Assembly: GCA_013399115.1 (NCBI GenBank)
Contig: VXAA01000921.1
Span: 125,782-189,781 of the forward strand
Length of the DNA stretch: 64,000 bases
Direction of reading: 5' to 3'
From: Anseranas semipalmata
Lineage: Eukaryota > Chordata > Aves > Anseriformes > Anseranatidae
The notes under the pieces were generated by a model that saw only the letters and a program-made list of their open reading frames with translations, was not told the DNA's origin and ran no database searches. Shown here piece after piece: positions 24,421 through 36,599 of the stretch. A program made the translations under genes and the position numbers. Positions within the stretch are counted from its first letter, which is position 1; each line of letters begins with the position of its first letter.

Positions 24421-26887
24421 TCTGGATTAACTAATGCAAGGATCGCTCTAACAGTAAGCTAGTTAAAGTGCAAATTAGCCAGAGGCAGCACGAGTGCTTG
24501 GTATCTAAGTTCTTTAGCCCAGGATCATCAATGGACTGGGAACTGAGATCTTCACTTTTGCAGAGCCAGCCCTTGGCGAGCTTACTCCTGCAGCCAGTTC
24601 TCTGGGAACTCCGCAGTTTGGTGTATTTGGGGGTTTGAAATGTTGCGGGCAGCCCTATTGCTTGCACTCGTGCTCGCTGTCCCTCCTGCACTTCCTGGCA
24701 GCATTAGGAAGAGGTCTCTGTGTCCCTTTGGAAGGAATCAACCAAGTCTGCAGTTAGTGAAATACTGGCCTTAGTCCCTTGCTAGCCATGGAGCTCTGCT
24801 CTGTGCGAACAAGCCCCATAAGAAGCAAGCCTGCCTCCCTCACCCCCAGCCGCAGGTTGGAGTTTTGTGTGCATTCAGGCTCACGCTCTCCCTACACGCC
24901 CTCCTCAGCAGCAGCATCTGTTTCCTGGTGTGACCATGCAGAAGATTTTCTTTCGCGTTGTCCAATAATCCTGATGCTTTGAAGCATTTTGCATGAAGCG
25001 ATGCTGGAAAGCAAATAACATGATTTAGGAATGACCACTGAAAGCCCATTATCTCAAGCAGCCTTCAGTTCCCTCCAGCAGCGTTTAAGCTGATGTACGC
25101 TCTGATCATCAGCAGGCATAGGAGCTTTTGGAGAGACTTACACGACTTAGTCCTGATTCTGTTCGCGTGTGACTTGTGCACTTGAAGTGGTCTGAGCATC
25201 CCTCACCTTTAGGCTCCTAGTAGGAGTCCCATTGGAAAAGGTAAGTTCCAGAGGGCAAACCAGCCTCTCCCCACTGACTGTGTTAAAACCTGAGTCTTCT
25301 GCCCCAGGCTCCACAGTTGGGTGATTGGAAGACCTGCCGCGGGATATTCCTACCTAACTGTAATCCAGCAGCACGCAGCGGTACCCTACCTCTTGTGTCC
25401 GCTGGCTGCAGCTCTGAAGCTGTTTCTGGTGCTCGCAGCAGCATGTGCTTGTTTCTGAGGTCTCCAACTGAAATTAATTCCCTGCATTCATCTGACTTCA
25501 TTCTGACACCTGCATGGAGGCTGGAAACTCATTTTGCTGTATTTCTTAACAGCGAGAGAGAGAACACCTGGGGCCAGATTTATGCCTGAGACAGTTTTAT
25601 TCCAATCCATGTCAGGAATTTGGCCAAAGAAGTGTTTCAGGCAGTTCTGGTGACTTCATCACCTTCATGTTCAGCAATATCTGCTCTTCAAGCAAAATCT
25701 GTGGTGACACTGCAGGTGATGGAGTTTAAATATTAATGTTTTAGTAGTTTATGTTTTGAATACATTTTAAATTATGCACATATTTATTGAACTCGTAGGT
25801 TCATCATCAGTTTAGTCTCTTCCAGCTCCACAGCAAGGTGTGTAGCAGCTCCACGTTGATTTCTCTCTCAACCTTTGAATTCTCTTGACTGGATGCATCT
25901 CAGTGCCTTGGCAAGGCAAACAAATCCACAGGCCTTTATTTGAGCGCTACTGGTTAGTAGTCATAAATATGTAATGAACAACTTGATATACTTGGAATTA
26001 GATCTTCCTAGCGATCATTAGTTTCATCCCTTGCAGTTTTAATAAACCTCCTGGTATCAGGCCAGAGTCAATTATACTCGTGCTTGGAAAATTATGAAAC
26101 AAGGAGAAAAAATGTTGCCCCAAAATAAGTGAGAATTTTAACTGGCCATACACTGCGACACTTCAGGTACTCATGTGTTGTCCAGCTGAAGCCGAGAACT
26201 TAGTACTGGAGACAATATTAAGGGCGTCTATATTTATTTTGTACATATATTGATTCTCCCATCTGATGTTAACTTGGCAAAGGTGTGCATGCCCTGCTGT
26301 GACAGCAGCGTCAGGAATGCTGGGGCTTCCAGGGTCTGTTGCTTGGAGAGGGTTTTCCCTCCCTCCATGTGAAGAACTTACTCTAAAAATGTAGAAAGTA
26401 TTGTCATCTAAAGCATAGACACTCCCATGTAGCTGGGTTTTTCTTTGCATTTGGTGAATGAGCTATGTATCATTCACCAGGAATTCTGTAAAGTGCAATG
26501 AGAAGATGTATTTGCACCAAGTACAACTATTGCGTAGGCTCTTCCTACAAGAAAATCATTAATAAAAGATCCATTCATTCTTCTCCAGGCAGTTCTTATA
26601 CCATCATGCACAAGATATATTTTTGGAGGGAGGTGATAAGTTTGTAGGATGCAACATCGATTTTACAGTAGAGCCGCTGGCGTTAGTGAGAGGAGAATGG
26701 TAACGTAAGCCATAAAAATAACAGATGGAAGACAGATATAATAAAATGGAAGCACAGGCAAATTATAAAACCATTCAAACTGTTCATGCAGATAAAACAA
26801 GGAAACAAAAACATCTGAAATCACAAAGACTGGGTGTCTGTTGGGGAAAAAATGTTTGATTTTGTTGTTTGTTATTGTTGTTTGCAG
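24421..26887. other. Non-coding stretch
   Basis: No gene or repeat recognised. Mostly AT-rich, with many short open frames on both strands. Confidence 0.45.
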
Positions 26888-26974
26888 CGGAGGCATTCAA
26901 GTTCAGAAGACCTGAAGGAGAAGCAATGATATGTGCTGCAGAGGGAACTGTTGCTGTGACACCACCATTTGTTG
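26888..26974 (+). CDS. Possible upstream exon of the unidentified plus-strand gene
   Basis: A strong acceptor (TTATTGTTGTTTGCAG) and a consensus donor (GTGAGG at 26975) flank 87 bases that are open in one frame: EAFKFRRPEGEAMICA then AEGTVAVTPPFV. The exon is symmetric, phase 1 at both ends. Its end phase fits the start phase of the exon at 33451, so the two could be consecutive, with an intron of about 6.5 kb. No family is recognised. A chance exon-like piece is a real alternative. Confidence 0.28.
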
Positions 26975-27109
26975 GTGAGGATCATTTTTTGTATGGAGGC
27001 TTAAAGATGGTGTTTTTTTCTCAACCCACACTGCAAATGTTAATGTTCATCTTGTGCCAATGCAGTTACGTTACTGCAATACTAAAATATCACCTAGATT
27101 TAAGGGACG

Positions 27110-28080
27110 CAAAGGGAATGGGAGCCCTCAGCACCGAAAGGCAGCTGAGCGTGGAAGCGGAAGCTCGAAGCCGTGCTGGGATGCTGCTGGCACGCTGCGG
27201 GCGCTGGCAGGGTGGCCGTGGGGCGCGGGCAGTGGCACCGCGGGGCAGCAGGGGCTGAACGCGCCCAGCTGCGGGGACCGGGCAGCAGGGGACGCCCCGG
27301 GGAGGCTCCTGGGACCGTCTGCGGACGCGCCGTGCAGGGGCGGCTGCAGCTCAGCAGAGGCTTTTCAAGCATCCACAGCACAGATGCCTGTTTTTTACAG
27401 GAGACGGTGGGCTCACGGCTGTGGCTGCGGTAGAGCAGAGATCTGTCTGGTGTTAAAGGCCCAGATCATGGGATGCTTTTTACTGGTAACCATGAATTCT
27501 CCCATTCAAAAGTGAACTAGGACACACGGAGCACCCAGCTGTGGCCCAGGCACCAAGGGAGTTTGGGGCTGTCACTTCCAGGAGGGGTTTATCCTTGTCC
27601 TTCTCCGCTGGCGTCAGACACACAAGCCGGTGCCTGGGCTTGCCCTTGGCCGGCCCCATCGCGGCTCTGATGTGCCAGCAGCTGCTGCTCCTGAGGCACG
27701 GGCTATCTCCCCGAGCCCAGGCTTGCGGGCGTACTGAAACAGCTGCTCTGCCTGCGCGTGGGGTAGCGCCGTGCGGAGCAGAACTGCGGGTCTGCAGCAA
27801 TGGACAGTGTGGGGAGCGTCCCACAGGGGTGAGGCCGGGGGTGGGAGGGTGCGTGGGGTGGTGGCCGCGCGGTGCTCCTGTCGCAGGGCTGGCGGATGCG
27901 AGCGATGGCCCCATGGCTGGGGCCGGGGTGCTGGAGGACCTCGCCGCCCTGCCTGCGCCCTCGCAGCAGCCGCGGGCCGCTCTCCGGAGGTGCTGCAGCT
28001 GCTGCACAGAGCCCGGCTGCGGGGGCCTCCCTGGTGGTGAGCTGGTGGCCCACAGCCCGCCGTGAGTGCCACCTTAGGGA
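27110..28080. other. CpG-rich patch
   Basis: Dense CG dinucleotides and overlapping open frames of up to about 180 codons on both strands, which is what CpG-rich DNA gives by chance. No protein family is recognised. It could be an orphan CpG island or a first exon, but no splice or start evidence decides this. Confidence 0.45.
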
Positions 28081-29850
28081 CGAGGGGTGCTGGAGGCTGG
28101 GAGCACCACGGCGCGTCTGGTAAGAGGATGTTAAAGACCCAAACGAAAGACGAGGTATGCTGGAGCATCCAAAATCATCCAGCCAGTACCCAGTCTCCTG
28201 CAGGAACTGGGCAAATACCAAGTGATCTGTGCCTGCAGATAAGCCTCCCAGTTTCTAGTAATTAGCAGATTAGAGACTTCCTGAGCCAGAAGTTGCACTG
28301 GGACCAAGGGGCTTAATAGTCACAGATAGGTCTCTCCTCTCTGAATTAATTGAATCCCTTTTTGAACCCATTTATCCTTCTGGCTGTCATGCCTCTCACA
28401 GTTTAATTACGCAGTGCCTGATGATTTAACTGGGTGCCCTGTTCCTATTGTACCGAGCATAAGGAACAGTCATTCATAGTCTCACCTTCTTCACATCATT
28501 TATCCAAAATCACACTGCAGGTTTCTACAACATCCAATGCTTATTAAAGCCTCAATTTCTGAAGGCATTGAACTGGAGTCTTGTTTCTTTGTCTTAATGT
28601 TCTTATTAGTGTGTAAAGCAGGGGGGAATGAGATCAGAACATGTTCTAAAAGATCTAGCTAGAAGGTAAACAAAGACCCTCGAGTGAATTTTTCTATTCT
28701 GAAGTGTTACGATTCTTAAGCTAATCTCACATTTTTGGTAGGAGGGAGGAATTGGTTCACTGAAATACGGTGTATTTAGTGGAATGTAAACCAGAGCTAG
28801 CGAAGATAAAGCAGGATGGGGGCTCTGCTGAGCTCCAGCGCAGAAGCGCGTTGGTAGGGCTGGTGATTGTTGTGGCTTCCTTGTGTTCAAAAAGTCTGGG
28901 ATCTCACTTGTTACAGGAGAACTCTTTGTCTGATAGGGGGTAATATGAACTATTATGTATACTACCGTTCGTCTATATTTGTGAAGTATGTGTAACAGTT
29001 CACGACAAGGTCGCAGTAGCTGGAGCTCGGAGAGGGGTGCTGTGTTCCAAGGGGCACCGCCAACTCCTTGCTGCAGACGGCTCCGCTCCTCGGCTGCCAG
29101 CCCTTTGCACGAACCAAACCCCTTTCTAGGAGAGCTGTTCTGAGAGCTGTGCCTAACTGTTCTTAGCAGGGCTGGCCTCAGTAGTTGTACACCCTGATCT
29201 GCGACGGTGTGCAGTAGAGAGTGGTAACATTAATAAAAGCCACAGCTTACAGTGACGGCAATTTGCAAACAGTGCTTTGACCACTGAGGAGATGGGGATG
29301 GGAACCTCCCAAGGGGAAGATTCCAGTCCTGCCCAGCCCATGCAAGTGGGTGCCAAACACCTAAAAGTGATTTGATACATGCTGTGCTGAGTGGGGGTGG
29401 CTGGAAGCAAATAGAACACATTTTGGCATCTTGATTTATTTTAAGGTACTATTGGAAAACCTTTGAGCTGTATAATTGGCTCTCTTTGTTCTGTAAGATT
29501 GGCATTATTACTCTAAATTTCATAATTCTTCCTAATATAAAGCTCACTTCAAGATCACAGCATTTGGAATATTGCACTGAAACATTTGGATCATTGCAGT
29601 GGAGCTGGGTATTATAGCTAGCCATTATGTTTTACTCTGCAATGGGTGCAATTAGAGATGCAGCTTCAGAGTAAGATGTGGGAAAATATGAGTACAAAGT
29701 GGGGGGGCAAAAGGGTGGAGAGAAAAAATATTGACAAGAAGCTGATTCTGCTTGTCTAAGAAGAAAAAGACTCATGGCTAGTTCATCAGGATGAAATCTG
29801 GAGTGCACCAGATGGGTTGTTCTGCCTGTCTGGGGCGTTTTTAGCACACC
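28081..29850. other. AT-rich non-coding stretch
   Basis: No gene seen. 28340-28440 carries several TTAATTA-like words and looks like conserved non-coding DNA. Confidence 0.4.
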
Positions 29851-31892
29851 GTTTGCTGCAGTGCAGCGGTGGGAGCTGCTGCTCAGAGCCCCTTCAGGAC
29901 TAAGCAGGCAGGACCGGAGAGCCGAGCTGGGGGCAGGCTCCGGAGGGCGACACGTGCCAGCGATGGCACTGCAGAGCTTTGCTTTGGCCTCCGGCCTTGA
30001 GCTGGTGGCCTTAGTCCAGGGCTCTGCAGGAGCCGTGCCCTGGTCCCGAGGCATCGGGGCAGGGTGCGGGAAGCGGAGCTGTCAGCACCGTGCTGCTAGG
30101 AGCCAGAGGCAGGCATCTGTTACCTGCTCCTTTCCCTTGGAGGGTTTCGTGGTGGGGTTTTCTCAACCAAGCTCACCGTGCACCTTCTTCAGCCAGCTCA
30201 CAACACGTTGCCTGTGTAACCACGGTCAGCAGCCCGTGCCTCCTGCCGTTTGCCCAGGACACAACAGGAGGACGTGGCGCCCAGTGTGGAGCAGGGGACA
30301 CGAGGGCTGCAGGCAGCACCAGCTCTGCACCGCGCGGCTGTGGGCAGCGTGGGCAGGGAGAGGGCAGAGGGCAGATGGGGCTGGTGCCCACGGGCACTAC
30401 CTGGCGTGAGAGGGAGGGGAGGGTTGGTGTTGGGTGTTCCTGAAAACCTGACCCCCTTCAGGGGTGTGGGTCCTCTACGCAAATTGCGGTCACCCTTTGG
30501 CCCTTAAACCGCAGGCCATACCATTATTCCGAAGTGCACCGTGGTGTTTTCTTCCCTTCTCCTCGCTGTGCAGAATGAACTCGGACACTTCCCTGGCTGC
30601 TCTGCTCCTCCGCTCTGCGCCCACAGCGCCTCGCAGCCACAGCCAGCCCGGGCAGCCGGGGCCCCGCGGCGCTGCCAGTGCCTGGGTCCGCGGGAGGGCG
30701 GAGGCAGCGTGGCCCCAGCCAGCAGCACCGCGCGGTCGGGCAAACGGCGGCTGTGGGAAGTGACCGCTGTGCTGCTGGGGCTGCGGCGTGGGACAGACCT
30801 TGCTTAGGCTGGGTGGCTGCTGAAGGTTTTGCTTGGCTCACACTTCTGAAGGTGAGGGGGTTTGCAGCCAGCTTGCAGCACGCACTGCTCTGAACCCATC
30901 CCTCTGAGTGGGATGCAGGAGCCACGTGGCGTTGCTGCAGCCCCAGGAGGCAAAGAGCAGGCTCCTAATCAGGGCTGTGGCCTCTGGGAAGGCGAGGGTG
31001 CTCTTCACGAGGAGCTCATTGCTGATGGGGACTTTGAGAGAGACTGAATGACCACATCATGTGGTTTGGCTGCTGTAGCAGAGTCCTCGCATTTGTCTGT
31101 GTCTCTGTAGCCTCCCTCTCTGTTACAATGGACTATTGTTCATTATCAGCTTTTACTGGATTGCCAAAATCACGAGGAGTTTGCTCACTGCCTCCAGCAG
31201 GCCTAGCAGAAATCTTCAGGGCGTGCTAGCTCCGTGGAATACATCCATTTCAGATGCACCCCCAGTGGGACGGTGCAGAAGTGTACGCGTTCGCCTTGCA
31301 CAGAGGTTTGGCTGTCGTGTTGGCCTGCTCCAAGGCAGCGAGAAGAGGCTGGTGCCTTGAGTTCTGCTTAATGTCTTTGCAGTTGCAAAGATAAATAGAC
31401 GAGCATGAGCACAGGCAGAGAAACTCGAGCCAGAAGGACCAGTCCCACCACTCCCCAGGCCCTGACAGCTTGCCAGAGGGCTGCTTGTCCTCTCCCTCTG
31501 CCCCTGCTTCTCCTCCTGCCCATGCCGCTGGTGCTGTAGCTGCCCTGGGGCCACCAGCCCTGCAGCGCGGGCTGTCGTGGGGGGCTCACTCCAGGGGGGT
31601 CAGCCCAGCCCTGCAGCAGGGTGTGGGGCTGAGCCTTGCACTGCTGGGGGGGCTCAGGACCGCAGGGGCCATGTGAAGCTGGCGGTGCTTTCCTTGTGCC
31701 CCCCCTGCTTTGCTTGTGGTTTCAAATCGTGCAAGTCTTTTGTTTGCTTTTGCAGAAGGAGGGCAAAAGACCGAACCTTTAGAGCTGCTCATGATCTCAG
31801 TGATTTTATGCAGTGATAGTCTTATTTATAACATCAGCTCAGAATTAGGCTTTTTCTACCAAGGGTTATGAGGACGCCGGCAATTTTATGAG
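29851..31892. other. GC-rich stretch with CpG patches
   Basis: Dense in CG between 29870-30420 and 30590-30800. Open frames overlap on all strands and none resembles a known protein. One good acceptor (TTTGTTTGCTTTTGCAG) at about 31755 precedes about 60 open bases, but the phase does not fit the exons downstream. Confidence 0.45.
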
Positions 31893-32098
31893 TCACAGAA
31901 TCACAGGATGGTTGAGGTTGGCAGGGACCTCTGGGTCCATATGGTCCAACCCCTGCTCTGGCAGGGACACCCAGAGCAGGGTGCCCAGCACCGTGTCCAG
32001 GCAGCTTCTGCAGCTCTCCAAGGAGGGAGACTCCTCAACCTCTCCGGGCAGCCTGTGCCAGTGCTCCATCACCTGCATGGTAAAGAAGTGCTTCCCGA
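31893..32098 (-). mobile_element. CR1 LINE 3' end, 5'-truncated
   Basis: On the minus strand this is the CR1 3' tail, ending in two copies of the ATTCTGTGA-type repeat. On the plus strand it begins TCACAGAATCACAGGATGG, followed by the conserved CR1 tail with GTCCAACCCCTGCTC and further on GGGCAGCCTGTGCCAGTGC. Only about 200 bases remain, encoding the very end of ORF2 and the 3' UTR, with several differences from the usual sequence. It belongs to a different CR1 subfamily from the copy at 37661. Confidence 0.92.
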
Positions 32099-33034
32099 GT
32101 CTTTGTCTTCCAGAGCGAATGCATGATTAAAGTTTTCAGTGACCTCACTGTATCTGCAGTTTTCTGCACTTCACTCCGAAAAAATCTAAGCAAGAGAAGC
32201 CATCGGCCTCTTTGTAATGCCTGAAGGGTTGTTTTGGTTTATCTTTTCTTTTTGATTTGGCTGGGATTACAAGGATAATGTTTTATCAGAAATCCATAGT
32301 TTTCTGTGGTTCTTAAAAAAAATCAGTGTATTTTACATTTAAATAGAAATGAGGCCTCCTTGAAACAAATTTATTCCAGTTGGCTTTGCACATTGATGAT
32401 TAAAGAACGTGGTTCAATTTTTTTCTCTCATTCTGAGCAATGTCTCATTAGACTTGCTTTTTATTGCTTTTCATATCCATCATGATTTGTGTCAGCAGAA
32501 TGGTTATACAGACGGACAGCTTATTATCAGCTTTAAGTGAAGAAACAGAACACAAGAATGGTTGCTAAAAAAGGGAAAGGTAATTAACGCTGGGTGCCAG
32601 AATATAAATGAAGCTTGACATTTTCACTTTGTAAATCCAAATTAACCCCTGTCTTAACGCTGTAGAGCACAAGAGGGAATGCTGCACCTCGCATCTCCAC
32701 CTCGCCCCCGGCACGGCACAGCACGGCACGTCCCATGGCTGCACGGCGCAGCGAGGCGACGCCTGGCGCAAGCTGCTCTCCTGGCGGGATCTGGCAGAGA
32801 CGTGGAAAACAGCTGCAGAGCTTCATTGCCCGTATCTGAGCTGTGGTTAGCCCACTGGGAAAGCTCCTGGTCCACAGGAAATTCAAACAATTGTTTTTTC
32901 AATGCACTTTGCTGTCCCCCCTTAATTTTATCATCCTGATATGATACATCTGCAAAGTAATTAGGCTTAGTTATTTGACGTATAAAGTGGGAGTGGGAGT
33001 GAGGGTCAGGGAGGACAGATTAAAGTGAATTGGG
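32099..33034. other. Non-coding stretch
   Basis: 32220-32580 is AT-rich and looks like conserved non-coding DNA. 32650-32800 is GC-rich. No gene recognised. Confidence 0.4.
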
Positions 33035-33210
33035 ACTCTCTAAGTGAAGAGAAAAGAGGACTAAAGGGAGCCATGATAACTCTTTACAAATACTTAGAGG
33101 GACATAATAAAGAAGACAGGGACCAATTACTTTCATTAGTCAATGAGAACTGAATGAGAAGTAATGGCTTACGCTGCAGAAGCTAAGTGTAGATTATGAT
33201 GGAAAAGTTG
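33035..33210 (+). mobile_element. Ancient CR1/L3-type LINE relic
   Basis: The plus-strand frame reads EEKRGLKGAMITLYKYLEG, NKEDRDQLLS and, after a stop, MRSNGLR. These fit the ORF2 C-terminus of CR1-clade LINEs, the same region that reads [18 protein letters not shown] in the young copy at 37661. The divergence and stop codons mark a very old copy, closer in wording to L3-like elements than to the avian CR1 tails. Confidence 0.62.
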
Positions 33211-33450
33211 TAAGCGTAACGCCACAGACCAAGCTGCCACGGGGAGCGACTGGTCCTGCCTCCCCGAGGCTGCACAGCGAGGTTTTCCAGCGGTAGCGCG
33301 GTCCCTGGAGAGCTCTCAGGTGGTCGTGCACGTTGGATGCCAGACTTGCGCAGAAACCGATGTGAGAGCGTGGCCTCGCATCTGTAAGTTGCTGAATATT
33401 TTGGAAATGTGGTTCTGAATGCTAAATGCCCCCTTTCCTTCTTTTCCTAG

Positions 33451-33500
33451 CACTGGTACAGAAAAGCTTAAAGTTTGTCTGTTTGCCTTCGTTACCTGCA
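33451..33500 (+). CDS. Unidentified gene, exon-like segment 1 of 5
   Basis: An excellent acceptor (CCCCCTTTCCTTCTTTTCCTAG) precedes and GTAAGC (33501) follows a 50-base segment. In phase 1 it reads LVQKSLKFVCLPSLPA and ends in phase 0, which fits the next segment. No family recognised. A further upstream piece at 33321-33382 has a perfect GTAAGT donor, but the intron between would be only 68 bases. Confidence 0.42.
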
Positions 33501-33723
33501 GTAAGCCAGGGCAGCTGATGCCCATGTGGAGACGGGTGTTTCAAAGCGCTTCAGGGAGGAAGGGCCACGTCACGGGTCCTGCTTTGCAGCTGTGAGCGCT
33601 GGGTTGGAGAAATTATGAAGTTTGCCAGGGGCCCACAGCTGCGTCAGGTGGGAAGACAACCCCCATCTAGGAGGCCAGGGGCCAGCAGATGTTCTGCTAG
33701 TGCCCAGGCATTGTCTCTGTGAG

Positions 33724-33826
33724 GAAGAGTCGCCAGTTCTGCCTTTGAAGTCAAGCTATGGATCCCAAGGATGTAGTGCTAACATGAGCCTTAAGCAGTA
33801 CAGGGACCGCATGCTACTGGACCATT
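33724..33826 (+). CDS. Unidentified gene, exon-like segment 2 of 5
   Basis: Begins after TTGTCTCTGTGAG and ends at CATT before GTAGGG. It runs from phase 0 to phase 1 and reads EESPVLPLKSSYGSQG then NMSLKQYRDRMLLDH. Polar, Ser-rich sequence without a recognised domain. The intron before it is 223 bases. Confidence 0.42.
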
Positions 33827-33979
33827 GTAGGGTTGAAAATGCCCTTAGCACCTTTGAAAAGCAAACAGTAGAATGTTTTTATTGTCTGATAACTGAGCAA
33901 TTAACTTGTGTCACCACTGTATATAGTGTTTCTTTTGCCATAATATGGAGATTTTAAGAAGAAAATTAAACCTGCCAAG

Positions 33980-34072
33980 CATCATTACATGATAAGCCTA
34001 CCGAGCAAGCAACTACTCAGATTTCAGTGGCCTTGACTGAAGAACCTGGGAAAGTTCAGACAACTGGAAAAT
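33980..34072 (+). CDS. Unidentified gene, exon-like segment 3 of 5
   Basis: 93 bases, phase 1 at both ends, reading SLHDKPTEQATTQISVALT then EEPGKVQTTGK. The donor GTAAGC (34073) is good. The acceptor (CCTGCCAAG) has a poor pyrimidine tract and is chosen mainly because it gives the right phase and lies after an in-frame TAA at 33967. Introns of 153 and 148 bases flank it. Confidence 0.38.
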
Positions 34073-34220
34073 GTAAGCATCTGGCCAGACTCCAGATAAT
34101 TTACCAGTACATTACAGGTAATTTTTTGCTGGGTTCATGTATACCTGGTGATTCCTATTCAACTATGGAAATTTTTCTTGTTCTTGTATACATCCTCATT
34201 ATTTGCAAATGACACATTAG

Positions 34221-34307
34221 GTACCAAGCTGCAGCCTGTTGCTCCTGTTCCTTCTGATCATATACATCTTACTGAAATGGAAGTGAAAATGACTTTGGAA
34301 GATCTGG
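34221..34307 (+). CDS. Unidentified gene, exon-like segment 4 of 5
   Basis: 87 bases, phase 1 at both ends, reading TKLQPVAPVPSDHIHL then TEMEVKMTLEDL, which looks like a Pro-rich linker followed by a short amphipathic helix. Acceptor ACACATTAG, donor GTAGGA at 34308. The following intron is 152 bases. Confidence 0.42.
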
Positions 34308-34459
34308 GTAGGAATCTTGTGGTGTGCATTAGCATTTGGTGAGCTGGGCACAAGAATCACTCAGGAAATTAAAAGGAGGATGATATTTTGAGGTGATAAA
34401 ACATTAAAATATGAAACTTGCATTTGAGTCAGATCCAGACTTAATTTTTCCTTTTTAAG

Positions 34460-34587
34460 CTGTAGCTTACGAAAAACTTGATTCCATGCCAGCAACAAGT
34501 GAAGTCTTCGGGTTATTGCAAAAGGGAGAAGAGAACAAATTTGATGGCGTTGGAGTTGGGCTTCTCAGTGACATCCTGACTAAATGA
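34460..34587 (+). CDS. Unidentified gene, terminal exon with stop
   Basis: A strong acceptor (TTTTTCCTTTTTAAG) opens the last segment, which reads VAYEKLDSMPATSEVFGLL then QKGEENKFDGVG and ends LLSDILTK with TGA at 34585-34587. Together the five segments give about 150 codons without a stop. Junction codons are split consistently (T/CA, T/GT, G/CT), and three of the four introns are 148-153 bases. This agreement is the main support for a real gene. The product is Ser/Thr/Pro/Glu-rich with a helical C-terminus, no recognised domain and no visible membrane segment. It could be a fast-evolving protein I do not recognise, or a chance series of exon-like pieces. Confidence 0.45.
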
Positions 34588-35659
34588 AAAGTGCTGTAAC
34601 AAGTCAAAGGACAGGGAAGGTGACAGCGTAGCTGAAACAAAATGGCAGGCAAGCCTATTTACATGACATGTTAATTAAGGCAATGTTGTTGTAGCCATCC
34701 CTGCTGCAGTGGGTCACCGAGCAAGGAGGAGGCAGTGGAATGGCCACAGTCTCTTTGATAATGAATTCATTCTGGTAGGCTCCCACTGACACCTACAAAC
34801 GTTTCTCCGACAGACAGAGTCAGCCCCCAGCAGCGCTAAATCCTCAACAGCGCCGCTTTGGCTTAGGTGGTCCTGCTGCCCCACCAGCTGGGGGGGGCAC
34901 GATTTCAAGATACCCAGCACAGCTTTCAGCCTGCTGGGGTTGGTCTCCAAGGAAGCCTGCTGGGAAGGGGCATTTGCAAAGATCTTTGGTTGAAGTAACT
35001 CATGCCTGCAGTGTTTCTGTGTGCTTATGTTCTGGACTTGGACTGGCGCGACAGCCTGCATCCAGCTCCTCACCTTGCCATACTTGTGTCAAGGTTTTTA
35101 ATACCAATTAGAGAAGAAAGGTGGATGTGAAGTAAGTATTTGTCCCTGAGTTTCAGCGTAGACTACCTCTAATCAGAAGGTCCTGAACTTGCAAAAGAGC
35201 AGCACTGATCCTTCCCCTGTCCTCCAGCTTCGTGCAATTTCCAGGCCGCCTCAAGCTGGCCCGAGAGGCCGGGAGGGGCCGTGCCCTGGAGCCTGCCTTC
35301 AATGGGCAGGGGTTTGCCAAGAGGGCTGTGTGTGTGTTTTGCTGCAGGTACCAGAAAAGAAGACGCAGGCAGGAGCCCTGTAAGGCGGTGCTGCACGAGC
35401 GGCTTCTCGGGGCGCTGAGGAGCAGCATCCCACGGCCGCCAGCTGCAGCCCCTGGCCCGGGGGCTGCGCTGCGCTGGCTGCAGCTCAGGGCTCGCAGGGT
35501 GGGGGTGGCGGAGCGAGCACGGCGCTCCTGGTGAGGCCTCTGGTCCTGGTGCAGAACAAACTAGCCTTGGTTTTTAATTAGACATATGTATGTAGCTCTG
35601 CTGTGGCCTGTTGGAAATACATGTAAAGAGAGCGTGATGTAAGTGCAGGAGTAAATAAA
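34588..35659 (+). other. Possible 3' UTR of the unidentified gene
   Basis: From the TGA to the first plus-strand AATAAA (35654-35659) there is about 1.07 kb with no credible coding sequence. 35230-35530 is GC-rich. Whether transcription continues this far is inferred only from the signal. Confidence 0.3.
35654..35659 (+). terminator. Candidate polyadenylation signal
   Basis: First canonical AATAAA on the plus strand after the stop at 34587. Confidence 0.3.
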
Positions 35660-36599
35660 GCATCCTCCATGCAACGTAATACAAAAACCTCAAGTGGTTA
35701 CTTTGTGCTTGTTTTCTGTGCTCTGCGTGTGTAAATGGCTCTGATAAAAAACAGTATATGCCCTCTTTCTACACGTACTGCAAGCTGCAGCCTACCTCCC
35801 CCAAGCCATGGCCAAGCCTTCCCTCTCGCGGGCATCGCTTTCTTTGCCCTGAGTGCGCACCAGGAGGAGATGGGGGCGTTTGGCCCTGCTGCACCGCGGG
35901 GTGCTCGCCGTCCCACGCCACCGCGTTCGGTGCTTGTGCTCAGGGACGCGTGGCCCCGTGAGACCCCTCCCCGCTGTGCCCCGTCCCTTTCCCGTTTGTT
36001 TGCTTTAATTCAGTCAGCTCCACAGCAAAACGATTCCCTGGGCAGGCTGTTATTTTACTGCTGGGTTTTCTCATTCTTTTGTGGCCGTTATTGGCAGTAC
36101 AGATTTCATCACGGACATTCAGTGGAAAGAGATGATAAAAACCATAGGGGAAAGGCAGAAAACACCATTTAAGAAATAAATGCAAAATTATGAAGCCTTG
36201 GTCTACCTCAGAAAGAGATTTTTATGCAGTTTTTGGCATTTACAAATCCTTTGTGAAAAGGTCACCCTGTTCTTGGAATCATATTAATACTGAAGAATGG
36301 CCCAGAAAATGTCATGTCTTTTTACCATGATATTTACACAAAAAAGAATGACTAAGCGTGTGAAATTTCTCAAGCAGAATGGCATAACAAGGCTGGGGAG
36401 AGGGGTCTTGCGGGAGGGATATGTGTTTTTGCCAGCCTGCCGACCCCACCGTCCCGTCACTGTCACCGCGCGTGGGGACAAGGGGACAGCCGGCGGTGAG
36501 AAGGGTGCTGCTGGCTGGCTGCCGGCCATGCCGAGCCGAGGGTTTGCGCACGTGGCGGGCGTCCTGCACAGCCCCGAGACCCCCCAGCTGCAGAGACAA
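35660..36599. other. Non-coding stretch
   Basis: GC-rich patches at 35790-35980 and 36440-36600 separated by AT-rich DNA. No gene recognised. Confidence 0.45.
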
